From CAVQEK01 sp964596645 (GTDB taxonomy: Bacteria > Bacteroidota > Bacteroidia > Cytophagales > Cyclobacteriaceae), in contig CAZQVB010000023.1 of assembly GCA_964596645.1 (NCBI GenBank), positions 1 through 64,000 on the forward strand: DNA of 64,000 nt, written 5' to 3'. Shown here piece after piece: positions 55,782 to 63,874 of the stretch (its first letter is position 1; every line of letters starts with the position of its first letter). Both the position numbers and the translations under genes were made by a program. The notes beneath the pieces are model-generated. The model did not search any database. It was not told where the DNA came from and worked only from the letters and a program-made list of their open reading frames with translations.

Positions 55782-56908
55782 GCCTAATCGACAGAAGAAG
55801 ATTTTTGAAGACAACCGCACTTGCGGGAGGGGCCGCATCCTTATCGACGCACGCATGGGCAAATTCAAGGGTTTCGGTTGATGGGGAAAATGATGTAAAT
55901 CCAACTGCTGCTCAAACTGCCTGGATGGACCTTGGATTTGGGATGTTTGTCCATTTTGGCATCAATACCTACTACGATGTGGAGTGGAGCGATGGAACAC
56001 TCGATCCCTCAAAAGTACATCCCACGAAGCTCAATACTGATCAATGGTGTGAGACTGCAAAAAATGCGGGTATGAAGTACATCGTGCTGGTGACCAAACA
56101 CCATGACGGTTTCTGCAATTGGGATTCTAAATTGACCAACTACTCCATCGCATCGACACCATCTAAAATAGATGTGCTGGCGGAGCTGGTCAATTCGGCT
56201 CAGAAGCATGGTTTAAAGCTAGGACTTTACTATTCTTTGTGGGACCGGAATGAAAAAACCCATGATACAGATATAAGGAAGTATGTCAATGACTTTATGC
56301 TGCCGCAACTGGAGGAGCTGATGACCGGTTATGGCGAGGTGGTGGAATTGTGGTTTGATGGATTCTGGAAATACCAGAAAAGCGGTTGGACCAAAAAGAA
56401 TAAAAATATCGAAGGAGAGGCAGCTAAAACAGAAAGGGATGCACAAAGGGAATTAGAGTTCATTCAGGCCTGGCGCAATGAGGGAGCCTATTTCTGGCAA
56501 ATGGATCATATTTACCAGACTGTAAAAAGATGGCAGCCCAACTGCATGGTCATGAACAATTCTACTTCTGCCTATCCTGGAGTGCCTTTGCATCCGGTGG
56601 ATATCAGAAGCGGCGAGAAATACACCAAGGTGGCAGAGGACCAAAAAATATGGAAGTGGTTGGGCGAGGATATGTATTTGCCATTGCAGATCGAGACCAC
56701 GATGTCCGTTCAGGGCAATAAGCGCTTCAAATCAGGAAACTGGTTCTGGCATGAGTGGGATCATTCTGTTGCCGGCAAAGAACGAATTTTGAACTACCTG
56801 GGCGTAGCAAGAAAAATGCAGGCTAATTTGCTGTTGAATGTGGGCCCCTCTCCGGAAGGTTTGTTGCGCCCTGAGGATGAGAAGGCGCTGAATGAGTTGA
56901 GGGGGTGA
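55778..56908 (+). CDS. GH29 alpha-L-fucosidase with twin-arginine-type leader
   Basis: 376 residues. Leader MSLIDRRRFLKTTALAGGAA is a strong Tat motif. GH29 signatures: GMFVHFGINTYYDVEW (55-70), VTKHHDGFCNW (105-115) and nucleophile Asp194 in VELWFDGFW; the barrel ends at LLLNVGPSPEG. The protein stops near the end of the barrel, lacking the C-terminal beta-sandwich seen in longer family members. Releases alpha-L-fucose or a similar L-sugar (galactose-type). ATGA overlap with GH10. Confidence 0.92.
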   Translation: MSLIDRRRFLKTTALAGGAASLSTHAWANSRVSVDGENDVNPTAAQTAWMDLGFGMFVHFGINTYYDVEWSDGTLDPSKVHPTKLNTDQWCETAKNAGMKYIVLVTKHHDGFCNWDSKLTNYSIASTPSKIDVLAELVNSAQKHGLKLGLYYSLWDRNEKTHDTDIRKYVNDFMLPQLEELMTGYGEVVELWFDGFWKYQKSGWTKKNKNIEGEAAKTERDAQRELEFIQAWRNEGAYFWQMDHIYQTVKRWQPNCMVMNNSTSAYPGVPLHPVDIRSGEKYTKVAEDQKIWKWLGEDMYLPLQIETTMSVQGNKRFKSGNWFWHEWDHSVAGKERILNYLGVARKMQANLLLNVGPSPEGLLRPEDEKALNELRG

Positions 56909-57138
56909 AAGAATTGCCTGAGTAATTCTCGGCCCTGTGCCGGAATCTTTATCCTGCTTGACCAAGGTCTTAATGCAAAAGTAATATAGGAGTAAACAGA
57001 GAGGCCCCGGAACAGGTCCGGAAACATTTGCTCAAATTATTTAAAGTGATGAAACCAGAATGGCCGGAGCAAAATAAGGACACACAAGAGCATGATTATA
57101 TTTCACTTGTAGTCAGATACTTAAAAAATTATAAACAA

Positions 57139-58251
57139 ATGAATGTATTAGGAATCATTTGTATAATATCGATGTTGTTGTGGCAATGCACCCCTCAAAA
57201 TCAACCGCAACTTGTCATCCCGCTCGACTATATTGTCTCTTATGAGAATGATCAAATCGTGTTGGGTATTGACCTCATCGGCGGAGCATATCGTGATTTT
57301 CATTTGAAGGATAAACCATTAAATCCCTTTGGCTGGACTTCGCTGGAATCTCAAATGCCTGAGAATAACCAACCATATACTTTCGACGGCCATTTTCTTT
57401 GCACATGTAGGTGGGGTGCCCCGTCTCAGGGAGAGATCAAAGCTGGCATTCCGCATAATGGGGAAGTGAATACTCAGGAATGGCAGGTGACTGGCATTGA
57501 GCACAGGGATGGATTTCAAAACATTACCATGGCCGTAAAAGCTCCTGTAGAAAAGCTGGATGTTGAGAGACAAATCATAATTCCTGAGACTGGCAACTAC
57601 TTTGTTGTCAAAGAAAAGTTCAGCAATAATATGCCCATTGGCAGATTGAGCAACGTGGTGCAACATGGGACCATTGCCGCTCCTTTTCTGACAGAAAGAA
57701 TGATCATTAACACTAATGCCACCCGGGGTTTTGATCAGCGCACCAATTACCAATATCTGGAAGATTCATGCTTTTTCTGGCCAGACGGCAAAATGGCAGA
57801 TGGTGCTGAAATAGATCTAAGCAGAGTGACATCTGAGAAAGGATATGTTACCACCCATATTTTTGAAGACTCCATCGGATGGATCACCGCGCTTAATCCG
57901 GATGCGAATATTTTGATGGGATATATCTGGAAAACGGCTGAATACCCTTGGCTGAACGTTTGGCATATGAGCAAGGACGGGCAGCCATTTGTTCAGGGAT
58001 TGGAATTTGGGACTACTGGTTTGGGACAGCCATACAAACTGTTGGTCGAGAACAATGTTACCTTTTTTGGTCGAAACTCCTTTGAGTACATCGATGCCGG
58101 CGAAACCATGGAAAAAACGTGGATTTGCTTTATGGTTCGAGTTCCTGATGGGTTTGTAAAGGCAAGCGAGTTGCTACTTCAAGATAAGAAAGCAGTAATT
58201 CTTCACGAAGAAGGGAAGGTGGATTTTAATGTTGACTTTAATCTCCCCTAA
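57139..58251 (+). CDS. lipoprotein with galactose-mutarotase-like fold
   Basis: 370 residues from ATG 57139; longer starts add a tail before the lipobox (ISMLLWQC, Cys17). All-beta. The region EIKAGIPHNGEVNTQEWQV resembles the G-x-P-x-H-G-E pattern of aldose-1-epimerase relatives, and the C-terminus (PYPW-like AEYPWLNVWHMSK, then LEFGTTGLGQP) fits a supersandwich. Such proteins in polysaccharide loci act as epimerases or sugar-binding proteins. The catalytic His/Glu pair cannot be confirmed by eye. Confidence 0.65.
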   Translation: MNVLGIICIISMLLWQCTPQNQPQLVIPLDYIVSYENDQIVLGIDLIGGAYRDFHLKDKPLNPFGWTSLESQMPENNQPYTFDGHFLCTCRWGAPSQGEIKAGIPHNGEVNTQEWQVTGIEHRDGFQNITMAVKAPVEKLDVERQIIIPETGNYFVVKEKFSNNMPIGRLSNVVQHGTIAAPFLTERMIINTNATRGFDQRTNYQYLEDSCFFWPDGKMADGAEIDLSRVTSEKGYVTTHIFEDSIGWITALNPDANILMGYIWKTAEYPWLNVWHMSKDGQPFVQGLEFGTTGLGQPYKLLVENNVTFFGRNSFEYIDAGETMEKTWICFMVRVPDGFVKASELLLQDKKAVILHEEGKVDFNVDFNLP

Positions 58252-58354
58252 GTACTAAGTTACTTGCTGTGTAGTATGTAAGGTTGTGTATTGCAAAGAA
58301 GATTGCCGATTGCTAACTTTAATTAAAATTTATTTCGTTCAAGAACATGATTTT

Positions 58355-58645
58355 ATGGCAAAGATCAGGGTTGACATCAATAAGACGATCATTACCTATT
58401 TGGCTAAGTACAATCCGGAAAAGATTGGCATTTTTGGCTCGTATGCTCGTGGTGAAAATTCTGATTCCAGTGATATTGATATTTTAGTGAATTTCAAAGA
58501 TAATGTCTCTTTGTTTGACCTTGGAGGCATGAAATATGACCTCACACAATTATTAAACAGACAGGTTGATATCGTATTAGAACGCTCTGTAAATGACAAA
58601 ATCAGGAAATATATCTACGATGATCTTATGATAATTTATGCTTAA
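58355..58645 (+). CDS. mntA: MntA-type nucleotidyltransferase antitoxin
   Basis: 96 residues from ATG 58355. Minimal nucleotidyltransferase fold with GSYARGENSDSSDID (28-42): Gly28-Ser29 and the metal pair Asp40/Asp42. MntA antitoxins transfer AMP from ATP onto a tyrosine of the HEPN toxin encoded next. Its stop overlaps the hepT start (TAATG), the tight coupling expected for type VII pairs. Confidence 0.92.
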   Translation: MAKIRVDINKTIITYLAKYNPEKIGIFGSYARGENSDSSDIDILVNFKDNVSLFDLGGMKYDLTQLLNRQVDIVLERSVNDKIRKYIYDDLMIIYA

Positions 58646-58980
58646 TGGGTAAAGATGATTTGATTTTTCTTGATCATATTCTCGACTCCATAGATAAGAT
58701 CGATAGATATACTGATGCTATAACTGTGTATGAATTCGTTGACAACGAGATGGTTCAAGATGCCGTCATTAGAAATTTTGAGATTATCGGGGAAGCAGCT
58801 AAAAACGTCTCAACGGAGTTCAAAGGAAAGCACGATACCATTCCATGGAAGAAAATGGCTGGGATGAGGGATATATTGATTCACGATTATTTGGGAATAG
58901 ATCTTTATGCAGTTTGGGAAACGGTTGAGAAGGATTTGCCCACACTAAAAACTGACCTCATAAAAATTATGAAAGATTGA
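58645..58980 (+). CDS. hepT: HepT-type HEPN ribonuclease toxin (DUF86)
   Basis: 111 residues, all-helical HEPN/DUF86. The catalytic motif R-x4-H-x-Y is intact (Arg75, His80, Tyr82 in MRDILIHDY); Tyr82 is the residue AMPylated by MntA. Also NFEIIGEAAKNVS, typical of the family. As an RNase it would be a growth inhibitor if unpaired. It lies inside a carbohydrate island beside a truncated regulator, consistent with island stabilisation or a mobile insertion. Confidence 0.92.
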   Translation: MGKDDLIFLDHILDSIDKIDRYTDAITVYEFVDNEMVQDAVIRNFEIIGEAAKNVSTEFKGKHDTIPWKKMAGMRDILIHDYLGIDLYAVWETVEKDLPTLKTDLIKIMKD

Positions 58981-59016
58981 CATATTCATGCACTGATTTA
59001 TTCCCATCAGGGATTT

Positions 59017-59151
59017 TTAGTCTTTCTCCTCTCCATTATCCTCCTCCAACTCCTCCTGATGATAATCACTTGGCTTCACCCCAAATTGTTGTTTAAAGCA
59101 CTTTGAGAAGTATTCAGGATCCTTGAAACCGACCGTGTAAGCTGACCTTGT
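59017..59151 (-). pseudogene. C-terminal remnant of an AraC-type regulator (perhaps a hybrid two-component system)
   Basis: The minus strand encodes TRSAYTVGFKDPEYFSKCF followed by KQQFGVKPSDYHQ and an acidic tail ending at TAA 59017-59019. That is the second helix-turn-helix and C-terminus of an AraC-family domain, a common end of PUL regulators. Upstream, the homology stops abruptly and runs into the end of the neighbouring secreted-protein gene; no start codon or first helix-turn-helix is seen. About 45 residues of a protein that would be 300-1300 remain. Confidence 0.8.
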
Positions 59152-59215
59152 AGGGCTGGTACTTCTATTTCCTTTGAGATCCGGTTGACAGTCGGGGCCT
59201 TTGCCGAGCCGGCTA

Positions 59216-61420
59216 TCATTGGAGCCAAACTGGTTTGCTTCCGGTAAAATCTACCTCATATCCCTTGCTTCCATCAGATATCTTCATAAGACCATTTTTG
59301 ATCTTGAGGAACGGGCTTTCGTACACAGCTCCATTTGTATAATTATCCCAATCCTGCTCCTCCCCATTTATGAGGCCCCGGCACCTCAAACCCGTGGGCT
59401 GATAGTGCAGTTCCATCGTGTCGCCATTTAGCGAAGTATAATTCACGGAATTCTTCCTCTGCAATGAATTCCTCAGCTTCGTCTTTTCCCTAACCGAGGC
59501 AGCAAAATCATGCAGCGATCCAAAATCTTGTTTCTCTGCAGCTTCCACCACAAATCCACTGTACTGACCAGGAAAGGAAATAAGTGCGTATTTCTGAAAG
59601 AACCGGCTGCATGATCTGTCTTCAATTTTGCCTAACTCTGCTTCATCAGGATTCACTACAAAATGGTCTTTGGACAGTGGCAGCAGAGCTACGTAAGTGT
59701 TGTTTGCTTCAAAAAAATAGGCATCGTCGATCCATACAGGTGTCAATACTTTCGGAAAATAAAACCATGAGGCGGCTGAGCCTTTGCTCTCTTTCCAATA
59801 TCTGACTACCTCATCCGCAGTAAGCTCTTCCGGCGCGTTTACTTCATGCAGCGGCTTGACACCATATTTCTGTCGATTTCTAATTTCGAACTGATTGCCT
59901 TGTTCGCGCTCCGGCAAATGCCAAAGGTTTGGTCTGGAAATTTGAGAATATTTCGGGGCGATGATGGTATCGAAATCCTCCAGAATTTTTGTGGGTGCGG
60001 TGCACAAGATCAACGCACCTTTGGATTGAAGCGTTTGTGTGTATGGGCTGTGCCCAGATGTGCTGCCACGAAGCGGATGCCCGCCGCTGAAGCACAAAGG
60101 GCCGTTGGTGCCCTCGGCGACCAATGACCACACCATTTGCTGGTTGGGGTTGTCCACTATGGTCATTTGCACATTGCCCAGGGCGAATGAATTGGAGCAA
60201 TAAAATGATTCCGCAAAGGAAAATGGCTTATCCATGTGGTAAAAAGGCCTGCTCATTCTGGCCTCGAATGGCAGGGGCAGCTCTTTCCTGACAATATTCC
60301 AAATGACGCGATTGGGCCTGTAGGTGGTCGTGGCCTGCTGAATGGTTACCACGGCATCCTGCATGTCGCGGGAAGTAGCATCAAAAAAGCCCCACTGCAT
60401 CTGCTCCATTTCATTGGGCTCGGCATTCGGCAGGTAGCCGCGCTTCTGCGCGCCTGCAATGGTGCCGTCCACTACCTTTAGCCCATAGCTGGCAAAATAG
60501 TAATCGAGGATGAACTTAGCCATTTTCCTGGTTTCCTCATCCGGAGAAAAATCATAAAGATTAAGGAAGCCTTCAATGCTATGCGGGTAATAGACCTGTG
60601 AATCGTACTCGCCGTTGCCGGTAAATAATATACGTTGCATATAGTCTTTGAGCATTTTTTTTGTAATGCTTTCGACCTCTCCGGTGCTATAGCCTGAGAT
60701 TTTTGCGGTGTCTGGAAACAATTGGGCATATAGCAGCCCGCTGGTGCGCCACATGGTTTTGTGGTTTTCGGTGCCCCCGTCTTTAGTATTCCCTCCTAAC
60801 AATTCACCCTGCTCACCGACCAGATTGTGTGCTGTGGACATGAGCAGCAGTTCGCGGGCACCATCGGATGGGCGCCGTTTTTCGGCATATTCGCCCACCC
60901 AGTAGTGAAAATTCTCCAGCCATCCGGAAGGTGCGTGGCTCTTCAGCATCGGATATAGGCGTGCCCAATTTTTACAGGCGAAGTGATATTGCTGGCGCAT
61001 ATTGCCAGGGATCGAAAGAAAGGCCCAGGCATGCTGATCATTTGGATTTAGGATGAGCGAAGCAGTGGCAGGAGGCAAATCGTACTTGAGCGGATCCCCG
61101 CCAAATGCGATGATCTGCCCTTTTTCGTTCCTGGCCTTCGGGCCAAAATAGCCCGTTGGCCCCTGCACGAAGGTCCGCCCGGTGTAGGGCGAAATAATCG
61201 TTTCCCCTTCAAGAGCCCAGCTTCTGACAGGCAGACCCGTATCCGGACAGGTGGAAGTGGCCAGTGAGCGCACGCCAAATTGGCCGTCGGCAATCCTGCC
61301 GAGCATAGGCGCCATGCGCATATTAAAGCCGGTTTCGTCGGGGTATGTGGCAGCCGCCCAGGGTTGCTGGGCCCATGCAGACTGAGCGATCAATAAAAAG
61401 AATATCAGGTGGCGTATCAT
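59216..61420 (-). CDS. large secreted protein of unrecognised family, possible polysaccharide-active enzyme
   Basis: 734 residues; signal peptide (IFFLLIAQSAWA, cut after 18). The first half looks like an (alpha/alpha)-toroid: repeated amphipathic helices (ARELLLMSTAHNLVGEQGEL; KTMWRTSGLLYAQLFPD; TRKMAKFILDYYFASYGLKV) with a possible active-site loop GTENHK (Asn219, His220) and aromatic residues. The second half is beta-rich (MTIVDNPNQQMVWSLVAEG; VWIDDAYFFEANNTYVALL), as in lyases or hydrolases with a toroid plus beta-sandwich. I recognise no named GH or PL family. It is 25 bases downstream of the GH42-like gene and co-oriented with it. Confidence 0.75.
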   Translation of the reverse strand: MIRHLIFFLLIAQSAWAQQPWAAATYPDETGFNMRMAPMLGRIADGQFGVRSLATSTCPDTGLPVRSWALEGETIISPYTGRTFVQGPTGYFGPKARNEKGQIIAFGGDPLKYDLPPATASLILNPNDQHAWAFLSIPGNMRQQYHFACKNWARLYPMLKSHAPSGWLENFHYWVGEYAEKRRPSDGARELLLMSTAHNLVGEQGELLGGNTKDGGTENHKTMWRTSGLLYAQLFPDTAKISGYSTGEVESITKKMLKDYMQRILFTGNGEYDSQVYYPHSIEGFLNLYDFSPDEETRKMAKFILDYYFASYGLKVVDGTIAGAQKRGYLPNAEPNEMEQMQWGFFDATSRDMQDAVVTIQQATTTYRPNRVIWNIVRKELPLPFEARMSRPFYHMDKPFSFAESFYCSNSFALGNVQMTIVDNPNQQMVWSLVAEGTNGPLCFSGGHPLRGSTSGHSPYTQTLQSKGALILCTAPTKILEDFDTIIAPKYSQISRPNLWHLPEREQGNQFEIRNRQKYGVKPLHEVNAPEELTADEVVRYWKESKGSAASWFYFPKVLTPVWIDDAYFFEANNTYVALLPLSKDHFVVNPDEAELGKIEDRSCSRFFQKYALISFPGQYSGFVVEAAEKQDFGSLHDFAASVREKTKLRNSLQRKNSVNYTSLNGDTMELHYQPTGLRCRGLINGEEQDWDNYTNGAVYESPFLKIKNGLMKISDGSKGYEVDFTGSKPVWLQ

Positions 61421-61445
61421 ATCAGCGCATTGTTTATTTCAAGAA

Positions 61446-63623
61446 TTATTTTTCCATTCGTATCCATCGTGCATCGTCGGCCCGGAGTGCAATGTCGTGA
61501 AGGTCGATCGCTTCTCCGCTGATGGCATCTTCAGCCTTTTTGTACTTGTAGGCGCTTCTGAAAACGACATTCTGTGCTGCTCCATCATTTATGAAAAAAT
61601 AGTGATCGGCCTTGTCACCTGCCAATCGATAGACCAAAGCACCCTCACAAGTGTAGGGACTATCCATTGTGCCCATTGTGTGTTCTACCAAAATCTGTTC
61701 TGCCAGCGCATTGCCAGGCAGAAAACACTGATGCGAGATGTCTAATCCGATGAGTGCGGATGAACCTTTGCCATACTTATTTTCGATAATGGCCGGCTTA
61801 CCAGTGCTGTAGTAATCGAGCGTACCGGCATCTAACGGTGTCATGTCCACCACAAATCCTGTCCAGTCCCGCTCCTTGAGGCTTATGGTTTTGTTCGACC
61901 CGGAGAACTGGAAATTATCGAGTGTAGCGCCAAATAGTCTGGCAAAAGTTGATCCTTTTCCAGTATTTGTGATCACAGTATTCTCATCAAATTTCCCTCC
62001 CGGAAGATCAAGCACAACTCGTCCGCCATCGGCCGTGTATTGTTCCAGAATGTCCAGTACATCGTTTTGCAGGGAAATGATGGCAGGAAGATAAATGACC
62101 CGGTATCGCTTGGCCAATCCATTTCTCAAATCATCGGGAGTTACAAACTCAAATGGAACGTTTGCATTCATCAAGGCCCGAGAAACGCCAATCCTGGACT
62201 CAATCGGAAACATTCGGAAGCTGTCGCGGCCGCGCACAGACATCGCCCCCCAGGCGGCATCGTTGTTCCAGTCTAGCAGCACCCCGACCATCGGCTCCTT
62301 GCGCGACTCCCATATCTCATCCCTGTATTTTTGCATGGCTTTGCCCATCATGCCCAGGCGAACTGCCCGGTCAGTGGGCTGGTTGTTGCGATCCAGCAAG
62401 GAGTACTCGCCTCCTTCTTTACCGGCAGAGCGGATGCTCCAGCACCAGATGCCGAAGCCTTTGAAACCGGCAGCCATCTGGCTCATAAACAACTGCAAAA
62501 CGGTGCCGCCGTCCACATAGTAAGAGTTGAGTTCAGAGGCATCCTTCTCGCCATCAAACTGCTGAGGCCCTCCGGTTGACTCCCAACCGCCAGTCCAGCC
62601 GCCTTTGTAGAAGTCGTTCATCATCGAAGCCTGAATGTAAAATGGTCTGACGACTTCATTCTTAGATGCATTAAAATGCCAGCTCAGGTGCGTAGATGGA
62701 TAAAACGAACCATAGTCTTTTACCACATCTGCAATGCGCTCCATGTCGGTGCCCATATACGCTGCGGGCAAAAACAAGCTCATTTCCCCTCCACCACGGA
62801 AGGGTACGTTGCTGTCGTAGTCAGCGAAAGCTTGGGCCACTTCCCTGATGTTTTCCACGCCATGCTCGGCTTTAAACTGAAAGATATCCATCTTGCTTTT
62901 GTAGTTGCGGTGGGAAGCTTTTGTCTCCCAGTTAGCATTAAAATCCTCCCAGGATTCGAAGGGTGTGCCGGTGCCATGATGATAGAGTGTCCAGCTTTGG
63001 TTGAGGTTTTCAATGGTTGCGTAGTGCTCCCGGGCCCATCCTACAAAAAGTTTCTTACCCTCTTCTGTAAGGTCGAGTCCGCGCCTGCCCACTGTAGGGT
63101 CGTGGGCTGTCTGGGCACCATTGGGCAGTTCGCCGTGCTCTTCTTTATATGCCTTTGCCCGCAGTATGCGGTCTTTCATCACCTGCTTCTGATATTTGAT
63201 CATTTTGGGGTGTTCGCGGATTGTCTTGATCTCAGCGTCAACCGGAATCTTGAGTTCTTTCAGCAATTCTTCAGTAACAGGCTCCCAGCCTCCGTCTCCA
63301 TACCACCAGGGCACAATACCCTCGTCGAGGGCGATCAACTGCACATCTTCCAGCTCCCAGCCCGGCACAGTCATGATTTGTTTGAGGCTGTTGAAGCCCA
63401 GCTTTTTCATCAGACGGAAGTGCTCGCGCATTTCTTTCTCACCCTCTCCCGGCCATTGGATGTACACCACTCCGGCCGGCATGGGATGAATCTTTTTGTA
63501 CACCTCCTGCTTTGGAGAATGGTGAAGCTGATCGTAGCGATCTACCAGATAATCGTGTTGCTGAGCCTTAGCTGAATAGCCGGCCAACATGAACACAAGA
63601 AGTATAAGCTTGTATAGTTTCAT
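61446..63623 (-). CDS. GH42-like beta-galactosidase-related enzyme, exported
   Basis: 725 residues; signal peptide (LILLVFMLAGYSAKA, near 20). TIM-barrel start AGVVYIQWPGEGEKEM, helix ENLNQSWTLYHHGTGTPF like the GH42 LNxxWG segment, then a trimerisation/amidotransferase-like domain (YRVIYLPAIISLQNDVLDIL; YTADGGRVVLDLPGG) and a C-terminal beta-domain. Divergent from the GH42 at 44936: the catalytic glutamates are not obvious, GGGEMSLF being one candidate. Likely acts on a galactoside or related sugar in the periplasm. Confidence 0.75.
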   Translation of the reverse strand: MKLYKLILLVFMLAGYSAKAQQHDYLVDRYDQLHHSPKQEVYKKIHPMPAGVVYIQWPGEGEKEMREHFRLMKKLGFNSLKQIMTVPGWELEDVQLIALDEGIVPWWYGDGGWEPVTEELLKELKIPVDAEIKTIREHPKMIKYQKQVMKDRILRAKAYKEEHGELPNGAQTAHDPTVGRRGLDLTEEGKKLFVGWAREHYATIENLNQSWTLYHHGTGTPFESWEDFNANWETKASHRNYKSKMDIFQFKAEHGVENIREVAQAFADYDSNVPFRGGGEMSLFLPAAYMGTDMERIADVVKDYGSFYPSTHLSWHFNASKNEVVRPFYIQASMMNDFYKGGWTGGWESTGGPQQFDGEKDASELNSYYVDGGTVLQLFMSQMAAGFKGFGIWCWSIRSAGKEGGEYSLLDRNNQPTDRAVRLGMMGKAMQKYRDEIWESRKEPMVGVLLDWNNDAAWGAMSVRGRDSFRMFPIESRIGVSRALMNANVPFEFVTPDDLRNGLAKRYRVIYLPAIISLQNDVLDILEQYTADGGRVVLDLPGGKFDENTVITNTGKGSTFARLFGATLDNFQFSGSNKTISLKERDWTGFVVDMTPLDAGTLDYYSTGKPAIIENKYGKGSSALIGLDISHQCFLPGNALAEQILVEHTMGTMDSPYTCEGALVYRLAGDKADHYFFINDGAAQNVVFRSAYKYKKAEDAISGEAIDLHDIALRADDARWIRMEK

Positions 63624-63874
63624 AGCAAATTGAAATTATTGGATATCAAAAATCTGTTCAAATCTACTTTTTACCTTCGCGACAACGGAGTAATGAGGTA
63701 TCAAAAACAGCCTGTGAGGTTACCTGGCTGCGATTTTTCAGCGAGCTGAGCAAAGCATCTTGTAATGATCAACAAAGTCGGTCTATTGCAGTCATGATCT
63801 GTTTTTTGTCAGAGAAAAGTATGAGCTGTAGGTGCAGGGTTTATGCGATGTCCACAATAAACTGTTGATGCCTA
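63624..63874. other. 251-base spacer with the upstream region of the GH42-like gene
   Basis: Between the partial gene at the window edge and the GH42-like start. A single -7-type motif is visible at 63659-63666; nothing else supported. Confidence 0.55.
63659..63666 (-). promoter_or_regulatory. candidate -7 element for the GH42-like/734-residue gene pair
   Basis: The minus strand reads TAGATTTG (consensus TAnnTTTG), 35 bases before the start at 63623. A -33-like TTG exists but at 16 bases, shorter than usual. Confidence 0.38.
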
